Below, one piece after another: positions 1 to 11,900 of a stretch of 64,000 nucleotides of DNA. The first letter of the stretch is position 1; each line of letters starts with the position of its first letter. The position numbers and the translations under genes are program-made. This DNA comes from Numida meleagris (Eukaryota > Chordata > Aves > Galliformes > Numididae): positions 27,128,637 through 27,192,636 of the forward strand of contig NC_034414.1 in NCBI RefSeq assembly GCF_002078875.1, read 5' to 3'. The notes under the pieces were generated by a model. That model saw only the letters and a list, made by a program, of their open reading frames with translations, ran no database searches and was not told the origin of the DNA.

Positions 1-3000
1 GGAAGAAGCATTCAGCTATACACGAAAATTAAAACATATCCCAGCTTTAAAGCTGACTGGAAATTTTGAATCTCTGTACTAAGGGATCTTTTCAAAGCTC
101 TCAAATTTTATGTCATCTGGTATTCTTAAGAAAAGGTGGAACCTCTGTTTAATTGTTTGCTTGTTTTGTGGAATTAAACTTCAGTTGATTTTATTGAATA
201 TTTACTGTATCAGAAGTTCAAAATGAAATACCTGGCCATTCAAAGCTGCTAACATAATCATGAAATGCTTTATTTCATTAAAATGGCAAGTGAGAAACTA
301 GCTAGCTGGATTTTCACCAGTTGCACTGGACAGCATTGTGCCTTGACCTCTCTTAGGAAAAAAAGCTTGGTTAATAGAAGTGGAAGGAAAACCTGATGTG
401 AGATGGGTATAGGCAGGAAATGATACCACAGCAGAATGATCAGCTGTTGTATCAGAGCAGACCCAAGTATAGCCTGAATACTTGGCTGAAAGACAGAGCA
501 GATGCTTGAATGGATAGTGAAAAGCAGGCTTGAGGAACAAAGCAAGATCTGTGGTGTCAGTCCAGAGAAGTTGAAGATACTCCACCACAGCTGTTCAAGA
601 TAAACTCGGCATAGGATTTTAAAGGAGGAAAGAGCGAATGAAGGTTACATACATATGCAACACGAATTGATTTTGTGTGGTTGCCAAATGATATACTGGG
701 GAACCATCATCCCGCCAAGTCTTCTGGTCTTAGAAAATCATTTTACTATTTTCATGTTGTGTGTTATATATTTTCTTTTTGGGTGGGATGTGGAGCTTAT
801 CTGAAATTCTATCTAGAAATTTGTTTTCTGATTTAAAAGTTGCAATCAGTTGTAGCACTAGAACTTCACTCTGGATGCCTGCTTCCTTCAGCTGTACTTA
901 GTTTGTGCTGAACCTCCAGAAGTTACTAACTTTCCTGCTGCCCATCCTCATTTGCCTGCTTTCATTCTTCTCATTTTCTCCCTTGCCTGCTTTCATCTCA
1001 TTTCCCTACTGTGACTTACCTGCACACATAACTACTTCCACCTTTGTTTTCTCTCTCTCTATCTATGGAAAATTTCCCTAGCCCATCTCTAAAAGGAGTT
1101 GCTTCTTTCTTCTTCTTTTTTTTTTTTTCCTTTTACTAGTATATCCTTGTCTCCTTTTAGTTTTATTTCTGTATAAACTGCAATTTTAGTGTAACAACTT
1201 ATGTTTGTATGGTAATATTTATTTATAGTCCCTCTGAGGCTGAGATGCGTATTCAGATCTATTCCTTGTCCAAAAATGAGAGTTGACTGAAACCTTCTTA
1301 TGATCTCTGCTGGATCAGTGACTAATGCAACCTTACATATATCTAGAGACACAGATCCTACAATCTTTTGTAGAAGCTGGTTCTTTTGTCAAAAACATTT
1401 TAGTTTCAGGTTTCTCCAGATAGTTTAGGTGAATTTTCTCTGCTATCTCCTTTCTATGTCTGAAAACAGTTACTGTGGCTTCTTTCAGCTGTGTTTTCTT
1501 CTGATCTTTTAATAAGCTTGTTTCTTTTCTCTGAAAAACCTTCAAAGGATCTTATTTAAATAGCAGTGGCCAGAACTAAGTAGAAGGTACTGTTCTGAGT
1601 ATGAACCAGTTCAGAAGAAAGGTAAATGACTGATGCATTTACATGTCACTTGTATTTACCTATAGAACTGGGATTTGTGCAACTTGCTCTGTTATATATC
1701 TCTTAGAGGTACAGAGATTGCTGATTTGTTAGCTTATCTAGTAAACCCATTTGCAATTCAGGACACTCATCTCCAGTGCTATGCTTTCATCTTTCATTGG
1801 CAGAATTTTCACCCATGTCCACCATGTGAGTTCGTATTTAATAGACTAGTTGCTATAACTTCTTGTTCCTTCCCTAATTCACCTATTTCTACTGAGTCTG
1901 AATATCTGTCATCTTCAGTTTCCTCATTATACTGCCTTCTCTTGTTTATACCATGTTTTACTGATCTATACTAGATGTCATATTAATATTTACTAATTAT
2001 TTGTTTGAAAGAATTTTTGATTGAAAAAGCTTGCGTGATAAATTTTTAATTACTATTCCAAGATTTTCTCCAAGAATCAATTCTCTGCATGTTTGATTCT
2101 TTCACTCTTTATTCCACCCTCCAAATTAATCGTAAAACTAGAGGCAAGCATTGGGCCCAAAATGGACTCTTTCAGGTACTTGAAGATGCAGAAAAGTGCC
2201 TTGTGAAGTTTTCAAAAGATTAGGCTCCTAATTCTCGCTGATTTCCACTGGAGGTAGGCTCTTACACTGTTTTCTGTAAATATACCACTAAGTGCCTATC
2301 TGCTTGTATTGTGCCTGTAGATCATATAAAGCCTGTCTCTTGGTGAACACTCTGAACTTGACAATGAGCTAATAATAATTATTTAGAACATGTTTGTGTT
2401 TATGAAAATGTTTGACCCTACATTCAAACCATTAGAGGTCTGAAACATTCCCCTCATTTTTCTGTGAGTTCATCAGCTGGCAGGGTATTGAAATTCCACA
2501 GCTTTAAGGTTATTTTTTTCTTCTCCATTCCCTTTCTCCACTAAATGCATCACAGATTCTGCCAACAAATGCTGGTATTCTGCTGAGTTTCAATGGGGAC
2601 TAAGGATATCACTCTTTAAGCTTCTTTTAAAAAGTTATTTGTTATGTTGTTCTAGATTGACTTGCCAAATGTAATTCTTTGAGGCCTACTCTTTAGGAAC
2701 TATTTTCCTGTATATGATCACGAAGTGACTCCTCTAGTAATTACCTTAATAACTTCACTCGCCTTCTTTCTTCTCCCCTTGAAGTGGACTTGATCCTACT
2801 GTACTCTTTTTAAAAATTAACTCATTGATTCTCTGAAAAGTTTGCTGGAATACCAAGGACTTGCAAGATAAATCATGATGTAGGCTGATTTTTTCAGTTT
2901 TCTGAGACTTAATCTGTTGACTTTATTCTCACTGATATTATGAATGAGTCAAGCACTGTTACTGCTGGTTCTTAGAACAGACCTTCAGCTAAATACCATG

Positions 3001-3756
3001 ATGACAACCTAATTTGAAAATGCTTTGATTTTAGCATTATGCTTTTACATGCTTCTTATAAATCTCCATCATGACTTCAGCTTCCCTTTAAACTTTAGCA
3101 GTGTGAGTCGTAAATCATCTCTTGGTATTATCCTTTCCAGTGAATCTCTAAGTAGTTAATAAGCAGTAAGATCTAGAATAAAATGGTTGATCAGATGAAC
3201 CCAACAAGCAACTCTCCCACCATAGCTGCTGTACTTAGCATTCATTGACAACAATAATGCTAGAAAATCCAACATCAGAAAGGCAAGAACAGAAGTCTGG
3301 AGTGGGACACATGGGAAGGGGGGAATAGAATTGACTGCAACAATTTATTCTACTCCTACAGTGTTTCTGCTTTCTGCTTTGTTTCTGCTAGCAATTTATT
3401 TATGAAATGTGGAAGTATATAGTGCTGGATATAGGCATTGTTGACCTGTATGTATATTGCTTTGGACTTCAGCATATCTGTGATCTTAATACAGAAGATA
3501 GCTTCTGAGACTTGTCCCTCTTGGGACACTGAAACAAAGACTATTTACTACCCTCAGAAAATCCCCTAAATAACTGCTCTGATAAAAGAGATGTATAGCA
3601 TGACCATACTGATCAAAGAGGTACAAACATAATGCCTTTCCATCTGTGGAGATCAAAATACATTGTATTAACATCTGAGATCTCTAGATATGCAGAGAGT
3701 GGACATAACTGTAACAGTAAAGATTATATCACCAAACCAGTGCAAAACAAGGAATG

Positions 3757-3775
3757 TTTTTTTTTTTTTTTTTTT
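3757..3775. repeat. poly-T tract (19 nt)
   Basis: An uninterrupted run of 19 T bases within the intron. Read on the opposite strand it could be the A-tail of an old retroposed copy, but no recognisable element body adjoins it. Confidence 0.85.
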
Positions 3776-4880
3776 AGAGTGGTGAGAATGGTGGGACAGG
3801 AAGCTAATTTTGAGGAATGCCTACCTTCTAGCAGTTGACTTAAGTTTAGTATTTGACACAACTCAGTTGAGAATAAAGAACAGGAGGCAAAGGAGAAAAG
3901 CAAAGACAATGAAGGAACAAGATTCAGTAAAAAACAACAACAACAACAAACACACAAGAAATATACTCCCTCAATTTCCTGTTTCCACTAAAAACATGGA
4001 TTGTTTCCTTCTGTGTCATACTGGTGACAGATTGTGCAAAATGTATGTGGAGAGCTGGCTGGAACATAGCTCACAGCCTGCCAAGGACCAAATGTGTAAC
4101 AATTTCAAAATGACAGCAACACAGCTATTAAATATTTGATGAGGAAATCTTTTAAGTCATAGATTTTAAACCTCCTTTTAAAGCAGGGGAAGTATTTTAA
4201 ATTAATTTTACTCATAGAGAAACATAAACAGATAGAAAATTTGCTTATCCAAAGAGTTACAGGCTGTTACAGGCCAGAACCTAGAACAGAACTCTCTTTT
4301 ATGAAGTACTCAATGCTTGTGATTTAACTGTCTGCAAATTATGGTTTTTTTTCCCCGCAAGACAGTTGTGTAATTTCTTCATTTCTGTCTTGGAAGGAAT
4401 GTAAAGTCCTTCATAGGAGAGTGTCTGGTAACCTAATAAAATCTTCCTCATCTGTGCTGTTTGATCTGCGCTGCCATGTTAGTGCTTACTTACTCAGCTT
4501 GTTTCTAAGATGGCATTCACATCAGGTTGTAGAAAATATGTCCTCTGAATGCAAGAGGAACTGGAGTGGGTTATGTTCTACAAACTCCTGCTGTTTTCAT
4601 TGGGCTCAGCTACCTAATTAAAGCCGAAGTCAACTTCCCAGTGTTGAGATTCAGGATGAAATCTACCACATGCAAGGATGATGAGCCTACCCAGCATGGA
4701 AAATTAAAGATAAAACAGTCAAAGCCACTGAAAGAAAGGCAAGGCCACCCAGCAAAGTTTATGAAAGGCGCGCTCTCACTTACTATGTATGAGCTGAGTA
4801 GTGTTAGAACATAATCGCTAGCATACATTTCTGACTGGGGGAACCAGTTCCCATTATGCTTTTGTCAGCTCAGAGAATGA

Positions 4881-5100
4881 GAAGGATGTGATGTGAGCGT
4901 TGGTCTGGGTGCTGGAACTCATGAATTCTAATCCTGGTAATGACGAAAGATCACTGTGTGAACAAGCCACTTAACCCCTCTGTGGTTCCCATGTTTTATA
5001 AGCGAAATGAGTATTTCCCACTCAGGAATGTGGAGGAAGATTAATTAATGTTTGAAAAGCAAGTCTTGTAGTGGGAAGAGTTATATAAGAGCTAAATGTT
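4881..5100 (+). repeat. Ancient MIR-like (CORE-SINE) element
   Basis: The stretch follows the layout of amniote MIR SINEs. It has a gctggaactc/attctaatcctgg block, then cactgtgtgaacaagccact followed by taacccctctgtggttccc, then a tataagcgaaatgagta block, and a 3' part with gaagattaattaatgtttga and ttatataagagct. The tRNA-derived head is eroded or missing. The divergence suggests insertion long before birds radiated. Family assignment is from pattern memory and not from an alignment. Confidence 0.7.
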
Positions 5101-5484
5101 CATTAATGATCACCCTTTTATAGAAACTGCTTCTTAGCATGGTGATACGGTAGATTAATAAAATGCGCTCTATCTGGAAAATAAGAGGTAAAGAATTTGG
5201 GAAGATTCCAATCTGTTGGAGGAACCATGAAGCTCTGACTTAGCTTTTATTTTAGGTTTCAAACTATCACCGAAGCCAATGACTCCTTTACCTGACTAAT
5301 ATCATGATAACCTTTTTCCCCTACAGAAGTCTAATTTGCTTGGGGAATAGGAAATCCCTGTAGTTTCAACTCATGTTTTAGACTTTTTCCGTGACAGGAC
5401 ATGAATTTGAAAGGTGAAGAAGTCTAGACACCCAGAAAATAAGGATGCTGGAAGTTGCAAATCTTTGGTCCTACAAAGGATCTG

Positions 5485-5748
5485 CTGTTAAGTTGAAGGA
5501 GGGAAGATTTAGGTTAAATATCAGGGGGAAGTTCTTTACCAAGAGAGTGGTGAGATGCTGGAACAGGCTGCCCAGAGAGGTGGATGCCCCATCCCTGGAG
5601 GTGTTCAAGGCCAGGCTGGATGGGGCCGTGGGCAGCCTGGTCTAGTATAAGACATGGAGGTTGGCGGCCCTGCCTGTGGCAGGGGGTTGGAGCTTGATGA
5701 TCTATGAGGTCCCTTCCAACCAAAGCCATTCTGTGATATGATTCTATG
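5485..5748 (+). repeat. CR1 LINE, 5'-truncated 3' end
   Basis: A typical avian CR1 tail. It encodes the last residues of the reverse transcriptase ORF (an open stretch reading FRLNIRGKFFTKRV, then WNRLPREV and LEVFKARLD) and then the CR1 3' UTR with cttccaaccaaagccattct and the terminal gattctatga repeat. It is truncated at the 5' end, as is usual for CR1, and lies in sense orientation to DPF3. The open frame at 5445-5645 is part of this element and is not a gene. Confidence 0.93.
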
Positions 5749-6834
5749 AAACTGTGTAAACAGAACTCCTTTACCTCAGCCCTGGTTATAAATTCCTCCA
5801 AATTCCTTTTTTGCTAGGAACATCTCAGCTTGCTGCCACCCTTGAAGGCTATCTCAAAGAATTTTGCCAGTGAGAGAGGCCCAGCTGCTGAATTACTACT
5901 GCCTTAGTTTATATTGATGATTGCTGATTTTTTCTGCTGGGTTTATATACTTTTTTTTTTTTTGCTAGAGAAGGCAAAGTCTGAAAACCCATCTGATTTC
6001 CTATGCCATCTTAACCTCTGTGGCTGAAATCCCTACAGGATCTTGTAGGGAGTGGAGACAAGGCCACAGCCTTGGGAGTATCTTCAGGGAATGCAAGTTT
6101 CCTTTTGTGAATTGAGGGAGAAAGCTGTATGAGACATTTATTAAAGGATGCTTTGCTTTTGCAAGAAAGCAACTTATCTCGCTAGAATCATAGGGGCTAG
6201 AAACATAGGTATGTTTTCATGTAGACCTAAATGAAATGAAGTTTGGTAGAATTTTTAGAAATATTTAAATGTTTTTACAGCTAGGTTAGTAGTAATGCAG
6301 GATCAAGCAGAGTAAGAGCAAGATAAAATTGGATAGTGTACATCACATAGCTATTGATTCCAGGTGCCTCTCCTTTGTTAGTACAGTACTGATCATCTGA
6401 CTGCTCGGAATATAAGTTAAACAGATAAGTTTTTGAGCAATATTAGTAATTCATAGCAAAAATATAATTTTTTAACTTCTATCTTCAAACACAAATAAAG
6501 TGTATAGAGCAGGATACATAGTGAAATGCTTCAATAATCTGCTAGAAATGTTAATCTCTCTCTCCATTCTAATAAATGCTATCACAATTGCTTAATTAGA
6601 GGGAGTTATCCTTCTGTAATAATATAAACAGTGAGAATTTTGTAATTGTCTCTGGTTTGATGGTGACTTTTGAGTTATGCTTTTCCAAATATTCAAAAAG
6701 TGGAAGCTAAGTTACACAGAACTGTGGACTTGTTGTTGTTTTACTCCTTGTCAGCGCCTGTTTCACTGCTTGTCCTTTACTTATTAAGACTTCAGATGAG
6801 CAATAGGCAGTTCTCCTCTCCAGAATGGAGTAGA

Positions 6835-6943
6835 AAAATATTGAGGGACATGATTTAGTGGGAAATATTGGTGATAGGTGGACGGTTGGACTAGGATGAT
6901 CTTAAAGGTCTTTTCCAACCTTGGTGATTCTATGATTCTGTGA
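6835..6943 (+). repeat. CR1 LINE, very short 3' end
   Basis: About 110 bases of CR1 3' UTR: ttgagggacatgatttagtg, then ggtggacggttggactagga, then cttttccaaccttggtgatt and a ctatgattctgtga tail. This is one of the common severely 5'-truncated avian CR1 copies, in sense orientation to DPF3. Confidence 0.9.
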
Positions 6944-8791
6944 CCACTACTAGTAGAAGGGAGACCAAACTTGTGTTTTGAGGACTAAACACCAATCTAA
7001 CTGTTCATAAAATCTGGCAGTACAGTTAGGTATACATCACAGATGAGGGCAGATGCTTGAAAAAATGGATGAGCATATGCATCTCGGCATTTTAATCCTT
7101 CCCAGCTTCAGTTCTGCAGGAATTTTCATTTCTAAATCAAGGGAATTCAAAACCCCTCTGCTAGAGATGCGTTGCATTTGGAACGAAAAACCCTCTGTTC
7201 TGTTAGAGTAACTACATGATCATCATCTTGCAGAATGGAGAAAACTGGGATAAAAGTATCTAATCTTCCAGTTCAGTCATTTTATTCATATCATGGGGTT
7301 ATATCACACGTTTATAATAAAGCAAAGTATTTTCCTTACGGGAGTTTACAAATAAGTTAGAAGAGACAGGGAATGAAATCTGTTATCGTGCTAGGCTTTG
7401 ATTTACATTTTTCTATCCTCTGCTCTACACTGTGGCTTTTTGTGAGCAATAGCAGAAAAGTAAAATAATGGAAGTTTTACTTAGATGTGAATTATTGCAG
7501 TGAGTCTTTTTATGATTTTGTGTTTGCTTGCTTGTTTTTAGAGTCTAATGACATTGATATAATTATGCAGGTGTCTGTGGAATGAGAAGTATCTGTATGC
7601 ATTGCAGGATACATTTCAGGTATCGAGTGAAGACTTTAGGACTGGATGGTGACTTCCCTCTTGGAGATCTTTTGAAGAGGTGTAACATCAAGGCAGAGAA
7701 TTAGAGGCTGATGAGTTCTGTTTTATCTTCTGCCACACCTTCCTAGCAAGCTGTGTGGGACAGAGTACTGGATACAACGCTTATTCCTGAATGAAATCCT
7801 TGAGACTGATGAAGCTGTACAGTGACTGAAAATGTGGCTAGGAGGAAAAATCTGCAGGAAGGCCACTAAGCTTCTGCCTTTGTTTCCTAGTCTTTCAAAA
7901 TGGCAGTAATTGTATTTCATAGATTAAATAACTGCATAAAAGAAAATGGACATTCAGAGAATTCTTTGAAGATAAAAAGAGAGAACTTTTAGAAACAATA
8001 ACATGAATTAAAATCTTTATAGAAGCTCAATTTGTATGTAATGAATTTTATGATGAAGTTTGCCCTTGGATCGAGCTTCTACATTTTTTAGACCTTTCAT
8101 CAGCCTGAATTGTTTATTCTTGTTCTTACTGCCTGTTGATTTAGTCTTAAAACAAACAGAAATTCAGAAGGATTCCACGTCACGCTTTATTTTATTTATT
8201 AGAATTCTGAATGTGAAGTTAACCTGGATGGGGACGTATCACTACTGTTCTTCTAGGAGGAAACTGTGGATGACTTCCACAGTCCCTTGTCTTGAGTGGG
8301 AGTTGTGAACAAAGCCATTTATTACTTTTTTAAATAAAGCCTTTTGTAATTTTGTTTTCTTTTCCCAGAGATCAATCATAAAGAAAATAATGTCCTTTCT
8401 TCTTGGTCCAGTTCCCCTTTCTGTGCATTGTTTAGCACCAACATCAGAGCTGGCATTTCATTTGATTTTATGTGCAATCTTGTTAATAATCTCAGCAGAG
8501 AGGATTAGGGCTGTACGAGCTACAGGGACTGGATGTTCATTTGTCTAGGCCAGCAGGAAGGGTTGCTGGCAGCATGGGAAGAGTGCTTATCTGGGGACTG
8601 GGGGGCAGCAGGGCTGGTGTCTGTCACCTTTCACTGACACCCACTGGGAGCATTTCAGGCAGGAACATGGAGTGTATGGTACTACTTCCAGGGGAGAAGG
8701 GAGTGCTGTTTTAAAGAATGCTGTCATTGTTGCAGGCTGTCCTGATGTTTCCATTCTCTCTTCTCCTCCCTCCTGTTTCCTTTCCTCCCAG

Positions 8792-8929
8792 TCTGCGGCA
8801 AGCGTTATAAGAACAGGCCTGGGCTGAGCTACCACTATGCTCACACTCACCTTGCCAGTGAAGAGGGTGATGAAGCCCGAGAGCAGGAGACCCGCTCTTC
8901 TCCTGTCCACAGAAACGAAAACCACAAAC
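8792..8929 (+). CDS. DPF3: DPF3 exon: C2H2 (Kruppel-type) zinc finger and linker
   Basis: A coding exon of DPF3 (BAF45C), a nuclear subunit of the BAF/SWI-SNF chromatin remodeller. The acceptor is tttcctcccag and the donor gtgagt. The first two bases complete an Ile codon begun in the upstream exon, and the last base starts the next codon. It encodes 45 whole codons. [19 protein letters not shown] carries the second zinc Cys and the two His ligands of the single C2H2 finger typical of the d4 family; the first Cys lies in an exon outside the window. An acidic and polar linker follows ([14 protein letters not shown]) and leads to the PHD fingers. The near-invariant finger core makes the d4 family certain, and the downstream exons separate DPF3 from DPF1 and DPF2. 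The exon is shared by the DPF3a and DPF3b forms. Confidence 0.97.
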
Positions 8930-11900
8930 GTGAGTAGTATTTTCCCTTTACCTTTGAGATCCTTTCTGAGGATGTTGCCTTCATCTGTTCTTTGCTTTGT
9001 GGAGGCTGGCTTGATTGCCTGGCTCTGTTGTGAGTGATTGGTACCTGGATGCTTGGAGCTAATCAGCCACAGCTCACACCAGTGCTGGCTCAGCTAGTCA
9101 GGAATTCATTTCAAACCCAGCATTATCTCTGCAGCAAGTCACTTTTCCATTACTGCTCCTGGGGGGAGAGGGCGTCAAGGAGAGGGGGGAAAAGAAGAGC
9201 TGCCCAACCCACCCATTGTCAAGCAACCTCCCAGTGATTGTTAGTACAGATGTCAAGGAAATGCACATTCCGTTTCAGGGGGCTGTCTTTGTTTTGCCTT
9301 TGAATAAGACACCTTTATCCATGCCTCAGCTTTTGAGATAGGAAATTCACAACCTCTGTCCTCCTTATCCCTACATTTCTTCCTCGAAAGCCTCACACTC
9401 AACTTTACCAAAAGATGCTTCTTAGTTACAGTTTTGGAAAATCTATGGAAAAAATATCACTTCTCATCTGCAAGGAGTGCTAGAACATGAGATGAATTAT
9501 ATGCCTAGGTTTCCCACACCAGTGCAAGGCTGAAAGAAAAGTACTGCCACGAATGGCCATGTTTGTCTATCCTTCCTCTGCTTCTTAGGCACAGAACAGG
9601 AGATTAAGGAGACTGTGCTGTGTACCAATTTTTCATAAGACTGGCAAGTCTCTAAGCTGCTGTTTCTCAATTTTCCAGTGTGCAATACTATGGGGTAGTT
9701 GCTTGTACCTTGGGATTTGTGTAGATACCTTTGTTCACTTTTGAAAAGTCCTTTCAAATCACAGCGTGAACTGTGTCATTTTAGTTCAGAGTAATGAACA
9801 ATGCAAACAAAGCAATAAAATATGGGGAGAAATATCCAGGCAAACATGTTATAATGGGTTATGAAGAACTGGAAGACTTATGGAAGTAGGAAAACATTTT
9901 CTTTCAAGTCAGATAATTGATAATTGTCCCCAGGGATGGAGGGAGGGGGTTTCCCTCCTCCAAAGCATCTGCTGCTAGCCACTGTATGAGCTTGAAGGGA
10001 CACTCCCATTTGGCCAGTCTCTGTATTTCTGTCACTTTTATGCCCTGCCTTTCAGTTATTCATGTGTTTGGTAGGTTCACAGCAAAGGTAATTTTGACTC
10101 CTCCAGCTGTTGATAAACTTGAGCTGTCAGTGCACCAAGAGCAGCTTAGGCAGGCTGGAGACTGTCAGTGTTCAGCCAGTAGCTTTTGTTTACTTAGCAT
10201 TTACATTATCTCTAAGTATAGTAATTGTTGGCTTTTTTTTTAATGCCTGCAATATTTAGTTATAGCTACATATCTGAGAGGTGTATCACAAGTCTCTACT
10301 GAGTTAATATTCATAATGGCCTTGCACATATGCTCAGACAAAGAAGGGTAGCGTATTTTACCCTTAAGCTCGTCACAGAGGTCAGGGACAGTCTCAGTCC
10401 TTGTGCTTCTGGTACTTAGAAATTTATAGTAGTTAGCAAGAAGAGGAGCTAGAAAAGCTGTGGAAAGGTTAGCAGCAGCAGGACTTAGCCCATGGAAAGA
10501 AAGGTTTGTTCTGCTGAATAGGAAGGAGTAGAACGGGAGCTACTCAGGCTTGTGTTCCCCCCAGAGCTTCTATGTAATGCATATGCAGCTGAGGGAATCT
10601 GCTAAAGCACAGATCCCCAAACAGGCAGAAGTACAAAACCAGTGGGGTAAACTCCTCTGACATCCAGATTTCCAAGCAGAAAGAATCTGCTTAACAACCA
10701 GACAGGAGCCAGTGAGGTACAGGCAACAGCTATGCGAATGTGAAGATCACCCCTGGGGAAAGTCCCAGACGCCGGAAGGTAACTCTCCCAAATGGTTTAG
10801 CTGTCGCAGTGGCTGTTTGTTCCTTTTTGCCTGTTTATTTGTTTACAGCCTTGAGCTCAGATCTTGCATCTTTGCTCTTTCACTTGGTGATATTTAATTT
10901 ATGCTGCCATTTATCTTCCATGTGAATGCTAATTGTCCACATTGCTAATGTGCAGTCATTAAATGGTCCCTTTGTACAGGGGAATGGTGGGGAGCCAGAG
11001 CATCAGATCTTTCCTCTCCCCTAAGAACTGCTAGGCATGTGTTATGAATTAGATTTGACAGGTTTGCAGTATTGCAGGGCTTGGGCTTCAAGAATCCTCT
11101 CTGCATGGGCTTGGGGGAAAAGGGAGGGAGGAGGGGGGATTTTAATCCAAACAGCTAATCCGCAACCTACTGAACAGGAGGACCAGAGATATGGTATAGA
11201 GCAGGATCTGGTTATTTGCTTAGCAGTGTGTCAGAGAGATATGAGCAGCCTGATTTAGCAATGGCAAGGCAAATTCAAACCAGCCATTTGGAATTTGTCA
11301 CGCTGTGGGAGGTGAGCATTGGGTCAGTGAAGTTCAGGCAGGCAGGCATTTGCAGCGTGAACTTCCTTTGTACCTAAGTCTCTGCAGTAGCTTCTGCAGT
11401 CTCTGCTCCTTGCAGAACCTGCAGTAATGGCAGCTTTGCTGATGCAGGAATGAGCTTTCTGGAGCTCAGGTCCTACAGGATTCAGTTACTGATGCCCTGG
11501 CAGGTACCAGCTCAAGAGCTGATGGCTCCATGTCTTTCTGCACACCCAAACCCATTTATCTTTACTCTTCTCCTTCTGCACAGACCAGTTTGGGTAGTTA
11601 ATCAAATTATCCAGGGACTGGAAAAGAGATTTAGATAGGAATAACCTATCTGAAAATGAGAGCCACTGAAGAGATACGTATTAAAGAAGAGGACCAACCT
11701 AAACCCCAAGTCTCACCTCTCTTGACACATTTCACTGTCCTTGGCAGGTGCAGAAGCTTTATTTACATCTCAACTGTCCTCCTTCATGTAGATTACCCTT
11801 TGCTTCAGGGAAGATAGTTCAACAGTATTCTCTTGCTTTTGCCTTTCCTAAAACACCTTGGCCTGGGCTTTGTTTGAGCTTTAGCTGCTTTGTTTATATG

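Larger units (their letters stand above)
1..8791 (+). other. DPF3: DPF3 intron, 3' part (upstream exons lie outside window)
   Basis: This AT-rich stretch ends in the acceptor of the DPF3 C2H2 exon, preceded by a long pyrimidine run (about 8754-8790). I looked for the preceding exon, which should end in the Cys-Asp codons of the zinc finger plus one base before a GT donor, and did not find it, so the intron appears to begin upstream of the window. The stretch holds a MIR-like SINE, two CR1 fragments and short homopolymer tracts (T-runs at 1116-1128 and 3757-3775). No other gene is supported, and the ORFs here are short and have no recognisable family. Confidence 0.8.

Noticed and set aside
1..8791. 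Upstream DPF3 exon with the first zinc-finger Cys
   Set aside because: No Cys-Asp codon pair followed by A and a GT donor in the right context was found.
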